Origin: Salipiger marinus
GTDB taxonomy: Bacteria > Pseudomonadota > Alphaproteobacteria > Rhodobacterales > Rhodobacteraceae
Length of the DNA stretch: 64,000 bases
Direction of reading: 5' to 3'
Assembly: GCF_900100085.1 (NCBI RefSeq)
Contig: NZ_FNEJ01000008.1
Coordinates: 186,001-250,000, forward strand
Part shown: one piece after another, positions 51,301 through 60,445 of the stretch
Numbering within the stretch: position 1 is the stretch's first letter
How the letters are laid out: the number at the start of each line of letters is the position of its first letter
Notes under the pieces: model-generated
What the model was told of the DNA's origin: nothing
Databases searched by the model: none
Seen by the model: the letters and a program-made list of their open reading frames with translations, nothing else
Translations under genes and position numbers: made by a program

Positions 51301-54300
51301 AAAAGCCGCCCGAGACTACAAATCCGGAGCCCAAACCCTCGCAAACGCGCGAAGGTCGTTTCTCGAAGATGTCAAGCGAGCACTTCATCCAGATGACGCA
51401 GGAGGGTCTGAAACTGGCCCACGAGGCGGAGCAACTGGACAACTGGCGCCGGAAGGGCGGCAAGCCTCTGCCCCGGAAGTAACGCCGCAGACGGAACGCA
51501 CCGACGCGGGCGATCAGGGGCTGTTCTTAGGCATTGCGCCGATCACCGAGCGCGACCGCGCCGAGACGCAGATGAACCGGCCCATGCGCGGGCGCGACGG
51601 CGGGCCCGGATCGGGGCGTGACGATCTGTTCGGCAATCCCGAGGATCGGCGCGACCTTTTTGACGCCGGTGCCGCAGCGGCACCCGAGGCTACTCCCGCC
51701 CAGAAGACCGATGCCGAGCTGCTGGCTGATTTCGAGGCGCGGATCGCGGATTTTGCCGCAGATCCCGCCAGCCGTGACGCACTCGACAACAATCGGAACA
51801 TCTTTGACCGCGTGGGCCCGAAGCTGCTTCGCGACCTCGAGGACGCCGGTTCCGTTGCAGACCGCCGGAAGGTGGCTGATGATTTCGTGGTATCTGAAGG
51901 CTCCCGGACCAAGATCCACAAAGAGATCATGGTCATGCTCGATGCCGATGGACAGCTCATCTCTGTCAGTTCGGGCAGCCTTCGCGGCGTGGCGCCGCCA
52001 AAATACGCCTACGAGATGGCTGCTGCTGGCAAGGTGTCCTATGCCACCCACAACCACCCAGGAAACCGGACCTTTTCCCCGTCTGACATCGCGTTTTTCT
52101 CGACCGGCACGACGGAACTGGTTGCGATTGGCCACGCTGGATCTGTTGTCCGCTCGAAGCCGGGCAAAGCCTTGCGCGAGTATCTGCGCGGGCGCGACGC
52201 CCAAAAGGATACCTTCCTGGCGATCAAGCGGGCCATAGACGCTGTGATGGTGGTGCTGCGCAGAGAGATGCAGCGCCAGTACAACCGGAATGAGATCACC
52301 GAGGCGCAGGGCAACACCGTGCTCGATCATCTGCTTGGGGACGTCCTCCACCGGCACGGCGTCATTGATTTCACCGGAGAAACCACAAATATCGTTTCAC
52401 AGAAAGGAGTTGAACCTGATGCAATCTTCAACGCCACGGACGCCGCGATCCGTTCCCAGCTTGGGCGGGCTGGACTCAACCTCCCCGAAATCCGAGATCG
52501 AGGCCGAAATCCGGGTTCTGGTCGGGATGGAGGCGGAAGGGCCACTGCACCCGGACGACAAGGCGCAGCTCGACTACCTTCGCAAGCTGCGCCGGATAGC
52601 GACGGAAACGGGCGGGCTCGAGCCCAAAACGTAGAGCCGGACGCCTTCGACACGGCGGCAGACACGCTTTTTGGGCGGCAACCTGATGCCGCGCCTCAGG
52701 TGGATGCTTTTGATCAGGCCGCTGATACGCTCTTTGGTCCGGAGCCGCAGAAGGCGAAGGCAGGCAAACCCAAGGCCAAGCCGCGCCCGTCCAAGGCAGA
52801 CGACGCTGCGGCGCTCAATGCGCTTTTCGGCCAGAGCCCGGCGCTGCAGGAGCGGGCGTCTGGCTTCGATGCTGACCGCTATGCGCAGGCGGTCCCGATT
52901 TTCGTGCGGAACATCGAGGGCATGGATCTTGAGGCCCTCTCCGACGCTGAGGCCTTTGTTGCCATGGCAAAGCCTCTGGTGGATGCTGGCCTCAGCCGCG
53001 ACGCTTTTTATGAGATGCGGCCATACTTTGAGCGGTTCCTCGCAGAGGCGCGGGCGGGCCGGATTGACCTGACAGGAGACGTGACAGATGCACCAGCACC
53101 CGGCAGCGACGTGGAACGCGATAGCGGAGACGCAGGAGCTTCAGACGGAGTGGGCGGAACTGATGTTTCCGCTCCCGCAGGAGGAGATGGACGAGGCGCT
53201 CGAACGGGAGACGGCGAAGCTCGCCGAGGAGATGGGAAGCAGAATGGTCGCGGTCGCCTACCTGCGCGTGATGCCGCTCCTCTGGGAGGCCGAGGCAATC
53301 GAGGCGTTTCAGGCGACGGGCGCACCGCTGGCAGACGGAATGACGGCAATGGGGACCGTGCAGGAAGCCGTGATCGCGGCGAGCCGGGATTACGTCCTGA
53401 CGATGCAGGACCAGCAGCGACTCGAAGAGAAGCTTCGGACGCCGCCGACCGTGTAAGCGCCGAACCCAAGGCCCAACCCACCCGGCACCATGCCGAGGTG
53501 GCGAAGGCTGTGCCTGCGCTGCACCCGGAGCAGGTGGACGACGTGGTGCGCATCGAACGCCGCTTCTTCCGCCCCGAGGACGGCAAGAAGACCGGCTTCG
53601 GCATCCTGATCACCAACGGCACCGGGACTGGCAAGACGATGACCGCGCAGGGCACCGCCAAGCGGTTCCTTGATCGCGGTGCGGAGTCGATCCTTGCTGT
53701 CGTGAAGACCCAAGACGAGGCCAAGAACTGGCTGGATCATGCCGGGCTGTCTGGCATCGACAGCATGGGGATCCTCGATGACACCGACGACAACGGCGCC
53801 GGGCGCGTCAAGGTGGCGGTGACGACCTATGCCAACCTTGCCAACAACGCGAGCCTCGCCACGCGCGAGTGGGAGCTGGTGCTGGCCGACGAGGCGCACA
53901 TGCTGAGCTCGAACAAGAGCGGCGACCAGACGCAGGCGCTCAAGGCCTTCCGCGCGATCACCAACAAACCGAGCCATCGCTTTGAGAAGGAGATCATGCT
54001 GCGCCACAAGGATCTCGAAAAGGCGCGGAAGATCCAGAACGATGACCGGCGGCAGGAGCGTCTGGCGGCGATCTTCGACGAGGCGCGCGAGGCGGCCCGC
54101 AAGGAGGAGGCAAAGCCCCAGCGCAAGCGGTCGCATGCCGTTTTCCTGTCGGCCACGCCCTGGGCCTATGACCTCAACACCGATTACGGCGAGGGCTATC
54201 TGTTCGACTACCCGAAGGACGAGACCCGCAACGGCTCGCGCCAGTCGGGCCGCAACTGGTTCATGGTCGAGAATTTTGGCTATCGGATCCGCACCCACAA

Positions 54301-57300
54301 GCTGAACAAGCCCGAGGCGGCGGTGGATCAGGGCGTGTTTCACCGGGAGTTTCACGAACGGCTCAAGCGCGAGGGCGCGCTCTGGGGTCGGAAGCTGGAT
54401 GTGGACACCGACTATGACCGCAAGTTCGTGGCGGTCGAGAACGAGCTTGGCGGCAAGATCGACCAGGCCCTGCGCTACTTGCAGGACAAGGTGAGCGAGA
54501 CGAATGCGGCATCCCGGCAGATCGCGACAGACAACCCGGGCGCGCCGGTGGCGGAAAGAGCGCTGGCCGATGCGAAAAAATGGGAGACGCTGAGCAAGGC
54601 GGTCAATGCCAAGTTCAGCTATCTCAAGCGCATGCAGCTCCTCGAGGCGATGAAGGCCGAGGCGGCAACCGCCGACATCCGCCAGCATCTCGAGATGGGG
54701 CGCAAAGTGGTGGTGTTCCACGACTTCAACACCGGCGGCGGCTCTGGCCCGTTCACGGCTCTGGAAGGGCTAGATCCGGATGCGCGCGCGGCGCTGAACC
54801 AGATGCACGCGGAACTGCCGTGGCTGAGCCAGCTTGATTTTGGCCAGCTGGCGCCGCCCAAGGATCAGATCCTCGCGGCCTTCGGCGACCGCGCCGTGGA
54901 ATATAACGGCACCGTGTCGAAGAAGGCGCGACAGTCGGCCAAGGATGCCTTCAACGCGGACGGCTCCGGCGTGGATGTGATCGTGGTGCAGTCCGATGCA
55001 GGCTCGGGCGGCATCTCGCTTCACGATACCACGGGCGCGCACAAACGTGTGCTGGTCAATCTGGGCATGCCGACCAAGCCGACAACCTCGCTGCAGGCCG
55101 AAGGTCGGACCCGGCGCGTGGGCAGCGTGTCGGATTCGCCCTACCGATATTACACCATCGGCACCACATGGGAGCGCGAGGCCTTCGCCAACCGGATCGC
55201 GGCGCAGTCCGGGGCGGTCGAGAACCTTGCCATGGGAAACGAGGCCCGCGCGATCCGCGAGGCCTTCATCGACGCCTACGAGAACGCGGCGCGCAACCCG
55301 CCTTCGGAGACTGACGGCATCGGCGGCAAAGATGCGGACCTGCGCAACAACGCGCTGTCCGATTTCGACCGGGCAAAGTCGCATTACTTTGGCCGCCAGA
55401 AGATGAAGGGCAAGCGCGACCAGCGCGCGGGCATCGACTTCTTCCCGACGCCCGAGCCGCTGGCGCTGAAGATGGTCGAATGGGCCGGGATCCGCGCCTA
55501 TGACAAGGTGCTGGAGCCCTCGGCGGGGGACGGCTCGATCTCGCGCTATTTCCCCATGGATGCCGACCGGACGGTGGTCGAGCCGAGCGGCGATCTTGCC
55601 AGCCGCGCCGCGCTGCTGACGCCGGGCGCGCGTGTCGTCGGCACGCGGTTCGAGGATCTGGCGGCCACCAACAAGTATGACGCGGTGGTGATGAACCCGC
55701 CGTTCGGATCGGGCGGCAAGACGGCGATCGCGCATCTGGACAAGGCGTTCCGGCATACCCGCGACGGCGGGCGTATCGTTGCGCTTATCCCGACCGGCCC
55801 CGCGGCTGACAAGCGGTTCGACGCGTGGAAGGAAGCGCTTGCGCAAGACAGGAACGGGCCCACCGCCTTTGTCTCGGCCAGCTACAACCTGCCGGGCGTG
55901 ACGCTCGAGCGCGCTGGCACGGGCGTCATGGCGCGCGTGGTGGTGATCGACCGGCTGCCGAACAAGGACGCCGGGACGCGCATCTTCGACTGGATGGATC
56001 AGCACGGGCGCCCTGTGGACACCGACATCCGCAGCGCACGGATCGGCGATTTTTTCGATGACATCGAGACCATGGGCGGCCCGGCCCGGTTCGAGCAGAC
56101 CGGCCCCTCCGGCATCGATGCGGACATGGACGCCGCGGATCTGGCGCAGGCCGAACAGGCGCCGAAGGTGCAGCCGCCGCTGGTCAGCGGTGATCCGGAC
56201 GCGCAGTTCGACACTTTCGAATTTGACCACTCCCAGACCGGCGTGCGCCAGTTTGGCGCGCAGGTGAAGACCAATCTGGGCGACAATTTCAGGACGGCAG
56301 CCGCGCTGGCAAAACAGCACGGCGGGCGGTACTCGCGCTATCGCAGCAAGACCACCGGCGCCAAGGCGGGGTTCCTGTTTCCAAACGCCGACGCGCGGGA
56401 CGCTTTCATGCAGGACATGCTGCGCGACCGGCAGAGCTACGGTCTGGAAGAGCAAGCCTATCACGGCACGCCGCATGACTTTGACCGCTTCAGCTCCGAA
56501 TTCGTGGGGTCCGGCGAGGGTGCGCAGGCCTTTGGCTGGGGCATGTATTTTGCGAGCCGCCGGGAGATTGCCGAATGGTATCGGGACAAGCTGTCCCGGG
56601 CCAAGGGCAAGACGGGGCGGCTTTACAGCGTCGAGGTGCCGGAGGCCGACACGCTCTTGGACTGGGACAGGCCGATCAGCGAACAGCCGGACAAGGTCCA
56701 GACCGCGTTGAAGAACGTGCCGGAAGAGGTCTGGCAGGTCATTGACGAGGTCTATGCTGACCGGGGCCTCAATGCTTGGGACAATGAGCCGTGGGACATG
56801 CCTGCGGGGCGCTTCGTCAAGGCGATCAGCAATTATACGGTGGGGGAAGCCCTGCCGCTCGAGGTGCCGGGCTCGTCCTGGCTGGACGGCGACACCACCT
56901 ATCCGCGCCACGCGTCGATGTATCTTGCCAGCCTCGGGATCCCCGGTCACCGGTTCCTTGACCAGCAGTCCCGCTCGCGCGGGGAGGGCTCCCATAACTA
57001 CGTGATCTATCGCGACGAGGACGTGACGATCACGACGAAAGAGCAACGCCCCCGCGCTGGCCAGACCATGATGAACGGGGATGCTCAGGCACAGATCCTG
57101 CCGGGCCTGCGGGCAGAGCTGGACCGGCTGAACCTCCGGCGGGTGCGACTTGGCCTCGATGCCCCGGGCCACACGCGGCAGGGGGCGCTGACCGTCAACC
57201 AGCTGGGGCAGGTGGACATCCTGATCGGCCAGAGCCTCGATCCGGTGGCGACGATGTATCACGAGGTCATCCATGCCATGCGGGCGATGAACCTCTTCAC

Positions 57301-60300
57301 CGCCGAGGAATGGGCCGCGCTTGAAGCCGATGCGCGGGGCTGGGTCGAAAAGCACGACATCGCCCGCCGCTATCCCGACCTGACGCCGTCCGAGATGATC
57401 GAGGAGGGCATCGCCGAGGAATTTGCAGAGCGCGCCACGTCGCGGCAGTCTCCGCGCAAGCCGGTGCTGGTGCGGGCGTTCAACAAGATCCACCGACTGC
57501 TCAAGGCGATCCGCAATGCGGTGCGCGGCGTGGGCTTCCGCACTGCCGAGGATGTGTTTGGCGCGGTGCTGGCCGGGCGGATCGGGCAGCGCACCGCCGA
57601 CACGGCGGCCATGGCGAAGACCGTCAAGGAGCGCAGCGCCGCCATGCCGCGCATCAGCCGGGCCGCGGTCAGCCCGGGCCAGCCGCGCCCGCTGCCGACG
57701 CATGTTCCCGACCGGCACCTGTGGGAGGAGCTGACCCGCTCCGGTGCGGGCGTGTTCGAACGGCTGACGGGCGCACGCGGCGCGCTGGCCGACCGGGTGG
57801 ATCGGGCGCGCGTCGCGATCCAGGACCGTTTCCTGCCGGTGCTGCGGGCCCAGCAGGCGGTGGAGCGGGCCATCGGCAGGCCGCTTGGCGACGAGCACAA
57901 CGCCTATATCACCGAGACCACCTTTTCGGGAAAGGTCGGGCGGCATTTCTTCGAGATCGACGAGCAGTTCACCAAGCGGATTGTCGATCTGATCGCCGGG
58001 ACGAATGGCGGGCTCACGGCGGACAATGTGGGGGACTGGCTGGCGGCGCGCCATGCCAAGGAACGCAATGCGCGCATCGCGCAGATCAACCCGACGATGC
58101 CAGACGGCGGCTCCGGCATCACCAATGCCGAGGCCGACACCTATCTGGCGCAAATGGCGGCGAGCCCGTTTCAGGCGGAGCTGGCCGAGATTGCGGATCT
58201 GATCGACCAGCTCCGCACCCGCACGCTGGATCTGCGTCGCGACGCGGGCCTGCTGTCGCCGAAGGAATATCTGGTCTGGAAAACCCAGTATGCCCATTAC
58301 GTGCCGCTCAAGGGCTTTGCCGAAAGCGACCACGCGGAATCCACGCTGGACGTGACCGGGCTGGGGCGCCGCTACAATATCGGGGGCAGCGAGTCGCGCT
58401 TGGCGATGGGGCGTCGGTCGATGGCCTTCAACCCGCTGGTTGCGGCCATCACGCAGGCGAAGGAGACCGCGCTTCGGGCGGAAAAGAACCGGGTGGGGCA
58501 GGCGGCCTACCGTCTGGCGCGCGACCATGGATCCGCCGCGATCTGGACGGTGAAGACGCCGCAGCAGAAGCGCTATTTCAACCGCACCACCGGCCTTGTG
58601 GAAACCCGCGTGGATCCTGCGGTGACCTGGAACCAGGCGCCGAACGAGTTCGCGGTGAAGGTTGGCGGCGAGGAAAAGCGCATCGTGATCCACGACGAGC
58701 GGCTGATCCCGGCGCTGTCCAGCATGGGCAGCGACCGGCTTGACCTGCTGACCCAGATGGTCGGCTTTTACACGCGGTTCCAGAGCATGGTGAACACGAT
58801 GCTCAACCCGGAATTCGTGCTGCGCAATGCGTTCCGGGATTTCACCGCAGCACAAATCAACCTGCCAGAGATGACGGGGGAGGATCGGAAGGGTTTCGGT
58901 CAGGCCGTGGCAAAGACATGGCCCAAGGCGATGATGGGCGCCTATCGCGGGATGGGTGGTCAGACGGGCACGGACTGGACCAACTGGTTCAAGGAGTTCA
59001 ACGAGGCAGGCGCGCAGATCTCGTTCTGGACCCTCGATAACCCGACCGCAGGCATGGACGATCTGCACCGGCGCATCGCGCTGGCACGGGGCCCGCGCGC
59101 GGCGCGGATCCTGAAGGCCGCCACCAGCCCGCGCGCGCTGTTTTCGACCCGGGACAACAAGCTGCTTGGCTTCATCGAGCGCGCCAACCTTGCGGTGGAC
59201 AATGCAGTGCGCCTTGCAGCCTATGCCGAGGCGCGAAAGCGCGGCTGGACCAAGCCTCAGGCGGCGGCGCTGGCGAAGAACCTGACCGTCAACTTCAACC
59301 GTCGGGGCACGCAGGGCAGCCTCATCAATTCGTGGTTCATGTTCTCCAACGCGGCAATCCAGGGCCTGCAGGTGTTCCTGTCGGTGATGACGACAAGGCG
59401 CGGCGCCTTCATCGGCGCGGGCGGCGTGATGCTCGGGCTCCTGCTCGACATGGTGAACGCGGCGCTGTCCGAAGAGGATGAGGATGGCAAGCTCGCCTAT
59501 GACAAGATCCCCGATCACCGTGCGCAGCGCACGCTGCTCCTGCAGGCGCGGGGGAAGGGGGAAGACGGGTTCGGCAATGCCTATGGCGTGCCGCTGCCCT
59601 ATACCTATTCGCTCTTTCCCTATGCGGGCACGCAGATCGGCAAGGTGATGCGCGGCGTAAAGAAACCGGGGGAGGCCTTTGGCGATTTCCTTGTCGCGGC
59701 GGCCTCCGACGTCTCGCCGACCGGCTTTGGCAGCATCGAACAGATGCTGTTCCCGACGCTCCTGAAGGATCTGAACGAGTTCGCCGACAATGAGGACTGG
59801 CTGGGCCGCAACATCCGCCGCGAGAATCCGTGGGGCGATTATGGGCCCATGGCCTACAAATACTACGCTGGCGCCTCCGAGGCGTCCAAAAGCGTGGCCG
59901 ATCAGCTGAACCGCATGACCGGCGGCAGTGCGGCGGAAAGCGGTCTGATCGATGTGTCGCCGGAATATCTGGACCATTTCGCGGGCAAGCTCACCGGCGG
60001 GGCAGGGCGCTTCTGGGGCGAGACGGCGGATGTGCTGGCCAAGGCGATGACCGGGCAGGCCTCGCTGATCGAGACCCGCAAGATCCCCTGGGCCTCAGAC
60101 GTGCTGATCGAGACCGGCAGCTGGTATGACCGCAGCGCGTTTTACGACAATGTTGACCAGATCAACGACGCCCACACGCGGGTGAAGCTGGCGCGGGAGG
60201 CGGGCGAGAGGCCGCCACGGCGGTATGTGTCGCTGGACGGGCTTTATACCGCTGCAAACCGGGCGCGGCGGGAGATGGCCGCGCTGAATGATCAGGTGGC

Positions 60301-60445
60301 CGCCGTGCGCGGCAATACGGCGCTGTCGTCAGCAGACAAGGTCAAGCGGATCGAGGCCATTGAACGCCGCCAGCAGCGCTACTACGATGCTCTCAACCGC
60401 CGGTTTTACCAGAAGCAGGCCGAAATTGACCAGCAGCACCCGTAA
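48326..60445 (+). CDS. Giant polyvalent protein with six enzymatic-type domains
   Basis: This 4039-residue protein is probably ejected with the DNA. In order it has WWK-type N-terminus, Gly/Ala-rich membrane-like segments (about 366-395, 412-435, 491-513) and a Pro/Gln linker (about 547-600). A ParB-like domain follows (about 690-900; VADGHQRTGLAKR near 749), then a JAMM domain (about 1195-1300; HNHP at 1242-1245 followed by SPSD) and a superfamily 2 helicase. The helicase has TNGTGTGKT at 1763-1771, DEAH at 1855-1858 and QAEGRTRR near 2256. A DNA methyltransferase comes next (EPSAGDG near 2397; NPPF near 2457), then an ADP-ribosyltransferase-like domain (about 2710-2893), a zinc peptidase (HEVIH near 2978) and a long helical C-terminus (about 3140-4039). 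Three ORFs overlap its linkers. Confidence 0.85.
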   Translation: MADWWKSAPVAKDGQNWWKDAPEETQARAPGPDMPARRELPRDPAPAPSTEMRRAQRQTSEAVEVDPLFSFPQPTPDATEPLPGYAAPLAGLGTPGPRTMPEAAGMPPPPGEPDLPSSLNMRRTQRQTAAGLDLASLMAPVQPAAPAPTQTARPSMPPPATTAPAPTLGTPAAPAIPADTSSQLRVPAEPAMPSSLEARRTQRHTEADLLSLMLPEDEVQPAPPRQSWGDLGSRAARGVVEIGASVPETAAVIGAGNPNAAPLMAAETVQRARDQIALAERRLAELPDMSREQRARIDAVIEESRRTIAAYEPLVNIAEGPLRPDADQRPIYQRGEAIRQAGQELFGTPDPQFDDRFISKLAEGAGNMAGFIGATLLTGPLGGAAAGSAMNTAGMYRRAKQDGATEEQARTAAYIGSIVGASEVVPIAGAFRMLPSRLRQRASQAMGQRLANAFATAGEEGVQEALTEIANNLTAKGIYDPEQGVLEGAGESALIGAILGGGMGMVAGGAQDDTPVEKQKAPRQPRADVPPETAAMNTTPEAPVQPKLPTDEAPAPASQPEPQPLPQPDPQPDPQPEPAAAPVQPAPEAPEAPAQPEDPERYETLPEIDTSSGEPVETGRRVRIDKQTGELRVLDAEPSNAAPATDGAEQGGAAAPVVGSGPRPARPEAPAPAASAQDSAGASRQKAEPERRFLTDAEMRSVETDAEVFQYKDGGDAEGVTDRLQGVSSFDPNRAGQGVFYRTRDGRLIVADGHQRTGLAKRAAQAGQQDVGGMAAVIYNEADGHTPEDVMLRAAMKNVGEGSGSALDAARILRDRSETIEELGLPPRSALVRDAQGLRQLSDDAFGMVANGNATERDGAIVGRVVSDAALHSDILGLLGRLKPGNAAQAEMIARDAAADSQTETQTSLFGDEEVSQSLYLERAKILDGAMKGIRQDRATFNTLINRGDTITGAGNQLDQDANQRRAVEDATVLEYLQRQANTKGAISDALSKAARDYKSGAQTLANARRSFLEDVKRALHPDDAGGSETGPRGGATGQLAPEGRQASAPEVTPQTERTDAGDQGLFLGIAPITERDRAETQMNRPMRGRDGGPGSGRDDLFGNPEDRRDLFDAGAAAAPEATPAQKTDAELLADFEARIADFAADPASRDALDNNRNIFDRVGPKLLRDLEDAGSVADRRKVADDFVVSEGSRTKIHKEIMVMLDADGQLISVSSGSLRGVAPPKYAYEMAAAGKVSYATHNHPGNRTFSPSDIAFFSTGTTELVAIGHAGSVVRSKPGKALREYLRGRDAQKDTFLAIKRAIDAVMVVLRREMQRQYNRNEITEAQGNTVLDHLLGDVLHRHGVIDFTGETTNIVSQKGVEPDAIFNATDAAIRSQLGRAGLNLPEIRDRGRNPGSGRDGGGRATAPGRQGAARLPSQAAPDSDGNGRARAQNVEPDAFDTAADTLFGRQPDAAPQVDAFDQAADTLFGPEPQKAKAGKPKAKPRPSKADDAAALNALFGQSPALQERASGFDADRYAQAVPIFVRNIEGMDLEALSDAEAFVAMAKPLVDAGLSRDAFYEMRPYFERFLAEARAGRIDLTGDVTDAPAPGSDVERDSGDAGASDGVGGTDVSAPAGGDGRGARTGDGEARRGDGKQNGRGRLPARDAAPLGGRGNRGVSGDGRTAGRRNDGNGDRAGSRDRGEPGLRPDDAGPAATRREASDAADRVSAEPKAQPTRHHAEVAKAVPALHPEQVDDVVRIERRFFRPEDGKKTGFGILITNGTGTGKTMTAQGTAKRFLDRGAESILAVVKTQDEAKNWLDHAGLSGIDSMGILDDTDDNGAGRVKVAVTTYANLANNASLATREWELVLADEAHMLSSNKSGDQTQALKAFRAITNKPSHRFEKEIMLRHKDLEKARKIQNDDRRQERLAAIFDEAREAARKEEAKPQRKRSHAVFLSATPWAYDLNTDYGEGYLFDYPKDETRNGSRQSGRNWFMVENFGYRIRTHKLNKPEAAVDQGVFHREFHERLKREGALWGRKLDVDTDYDRKFVAVENELGGKIDQALRYLQDKVSETNAASRQIATDNPGAPVAERALADAKKWETLSKAVNAKFSYLKRMQLLEAMKAEAATADIRQHLEMGRKVVVFHDFNTGGGSGPFTALEGLDPDARAALNQMHAELPWLSQLDFGQLAPPKDQILAAFGDRAVEYNGTVSKKARQSAKDAFNADGSGVDVIVVQSDAGSGGISLHDTTGAHKRVLVNLGMPTKPTTSLQAEGRTRRVGSVSDSPYRYYTIGTTWEREAFANRIAAQSGAVENLAMGNEARAIREAFIDAYENAARNPPSETDGIGGKDADLRNNALSDFDRAKSHYFGRQKMKGKRDQRAGIDFFPTPEPLALKMVEWAGIRAYDKVLEPSAGDGSISRYFPMDADRTVVEPSGDLASRAALLTPGARVVGTRFEDLAATNKYDAVVMNPPFGSGGKTAIAHLDKAFRHTRDGGRIVALIPTGPAADKRFDAWKEALAQDRNGPTAFVSASYNLPGVTLERAGTGVMARVVVIDRLPNKDAGTRIFDWMDQHGRPVDTDIRSARIGDFFDDIETMGGPARFEQTGPSGIDADMDAADLAQAEQAPKVQPPLVSGDPDAQFDTFEFDHSQTGVRQFGAQVKTNLGDNFRTAAALAKQHGGRYSRYRSKTTGAKAGFLFPNADARDAFMQDMLRDRQSYGLEEQAYHGTPHDFDRFSSEFVGSGEGAQAFGWGMYFASRREIAEWYRDKLSRAKGKTGRLYSVEVPEADTLLDWDRPISEQPDKVQTALKNVPEEVWQVIDEVYADRGLNAWDNEPWDMPAGRFVKAISNYTVGEALPLEVPGSSWLDGDTTYPRHASMYLASLGIPGHRFLDQQSRSRGEGSHNYVIYRDEDVTITTKEQRPRAGQTMMNGDAQAQILPGLRAELDRLNLRRVRLGLDAPGHTRQGALTVNQLGQVDILIGQSLDPVATMYHEVIHAMRAMNLFTAEEWAALEADARGWVEKHDIARRYPDLTPSEMIEEGIAEEFAERATSRQSPRKPVLVRAFNKIHRLLKAIRNAVRGVGFRTAEDVFGAVLAGRIGQRTADTAAMAKTVKERSAAMPRISRAAVSPGQPRPLPTHVPDRHLWEELTRSGAGVFERLTGARGALADRVDRARVAIQDRFLPVLRAQQAVERAIGRPLGDEHNAYITETTFSGKVGRHFFEIDEQFTKRIVDLIAGTNGGLTADNVGDWLAARHAKERNARIAQINPTMPDGGSGITNAEADTYLAQMAASPFQAELAEIADLIDQLRTRTLDLRRDAGLLSPKEYLVWKTQYAHYVPLKGFAESDHAESTLDVTGLGRRYNIGGSESRLAMGRRSMAFNPLVAAITQAKETALRAEKNRVGQAAYRLARDHGSAAIWTVKTPQQKRYFNRTTGLVETRVDPAVTWNQAPNEFAVKVGGEEKRIVIHDERLIPALSSMGSDRLDLLTQMVGFYTRFQSMVNTMLNPEFVLRNAFRDFTAAQINLPEMTGEDRKGFGQAVAKTWPKAMMGAYRGMGGQTGTDWTNWFKEFNEAGAQISFWTLDNPTAGMDDLHRRIALARGPRAARILKAATSPRALFSTRDNKLLGFIERANLAVDNAVRLAAYAEARKRGWTKPQAAALAKNLTVNFNRRGTQGSLINSWFMFSNAAIQGLQVFLSVMTTRRGAFIGAGGVMLGLLLDMVNAALSEEDEDGKLAYDKIPDHRAQRTLLLQARGKGEDGFGNAYGVPLPYTYSLFPYAGTQIGKVMRGVKKPGEAFGDFLVAAASDVSPTGFGSIEQMLFPTLLKDLNEFADNEDWLGRNIRRENPWGDYGPMAYKYYAGASEASKSVADQLNRMTGGSAAESGLIDVSPEYLDHFAGKLTGGAGRFWGETADVLAKAMTGQASLIETRKIPWASDVLIETGSWYDRSAFYDNVDQINDAHTRVKLAREAGERPPRRYVSLDGLYTAANRARREMAALNDQVAAVRGNTALSSADKVKRIEAIERRQQRYYDALNRRFYQKQAEIDQQHP
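51288..51482 (+). CDS. ORF overlapping the giant gene in the +1 frame (first)
   Basis: This 64-residue ORF begins with GTG at 51288 and a GGGG-containing stretch upstream. It reads like a real small protein: a Pro/Thr/Glu linker, then SSEHFIQMTQEGLKLAHEAEQ, an amphipathic helix, and a basic RRKGGKPLPRK tail. The giant protein's own frame here contains the end of the ParB-like region, so both frames look protein-like. Confidence is lower than for the other two because the start is a GTG. Confidence 0.4.
   Translation: MTHSQKPPETTNPEPKPSQTREGRFSKMSSEHFIQMTQEGLKLAHEAEQLDNWRRKGGKPLPRK
52419..52634 (+). CDS. ORF overlapping the giant gene in the +1 frame (second)
   Basis: This 71-residue ORF begins with ATG at 52419, preceded by AAAGGAG about 10 bp upstream. 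It encodes a Ser/Pro start and then a compact helical part, IEAEIRVLVGMEAEGPLHPDD, KAQLDYLRKLRRIATETG. The giant frame reads a Gly/Arg/Asp-rich, low-complexity linker here, the typical look of an out-of-frame reading. Strong candidate for a real overlapping gene. Confidence 0.55.
   Translation: MQSSTPRTPRSVPSLGGLDSTSPKSEIEAEIRVLVGMEAEGPLHPDDKAQLDYLRKLRRIATETGGLEPKT
53088..53456 (+). CDS. ORF overlapping the giant gene in the +1 frame (third)
   Basis: This 122-residue ORF begins with ATG at 53088, with AGGAG at 53074-53078 about 9 bp upstream. It encodes a well-formed helical protein (MHQHPAATWNAIAETQELQ, FPLPQEEMDEALERE, MGTVQEAVIAASRDYVLTM). In the same DNA the giant frame is almost pure Gly/Arg/Asp/Ala disorder, so codon selection appears to act on this frame. 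Of the three overlaps this is the best supported. Function unknown. Confidence 0.65.
   Translation: MHQHPAATWNAIAETQELQTEWAELMFPLPQEEMDEALERETAKLAEEMGSRMVAVAYLRVMPLLWEAEAIEAFQATGAPLADGMTAMGTVQEAVIAASRDYVLTMQDQQRLEEKLRTPPTV

Noticed and set aside
54770-59977. A 1735-codon open frame on the minus strand opposite the giant gene.
   Set aside because: Composition (Arg, His, Leu, Gly rich) and lack of any motif mark it as antisense shadow of the polyvalent protein, whose domains are clear on the plus strand.
48326-60445. Treating the giant ORF as a sequencing artefact that joins separate genes.
   Set aside because: The frame stays open over 12 kb, domains are all in one frame, and linker composition is plausible. 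The alternative of ancient fusion is kept as a finding instead.
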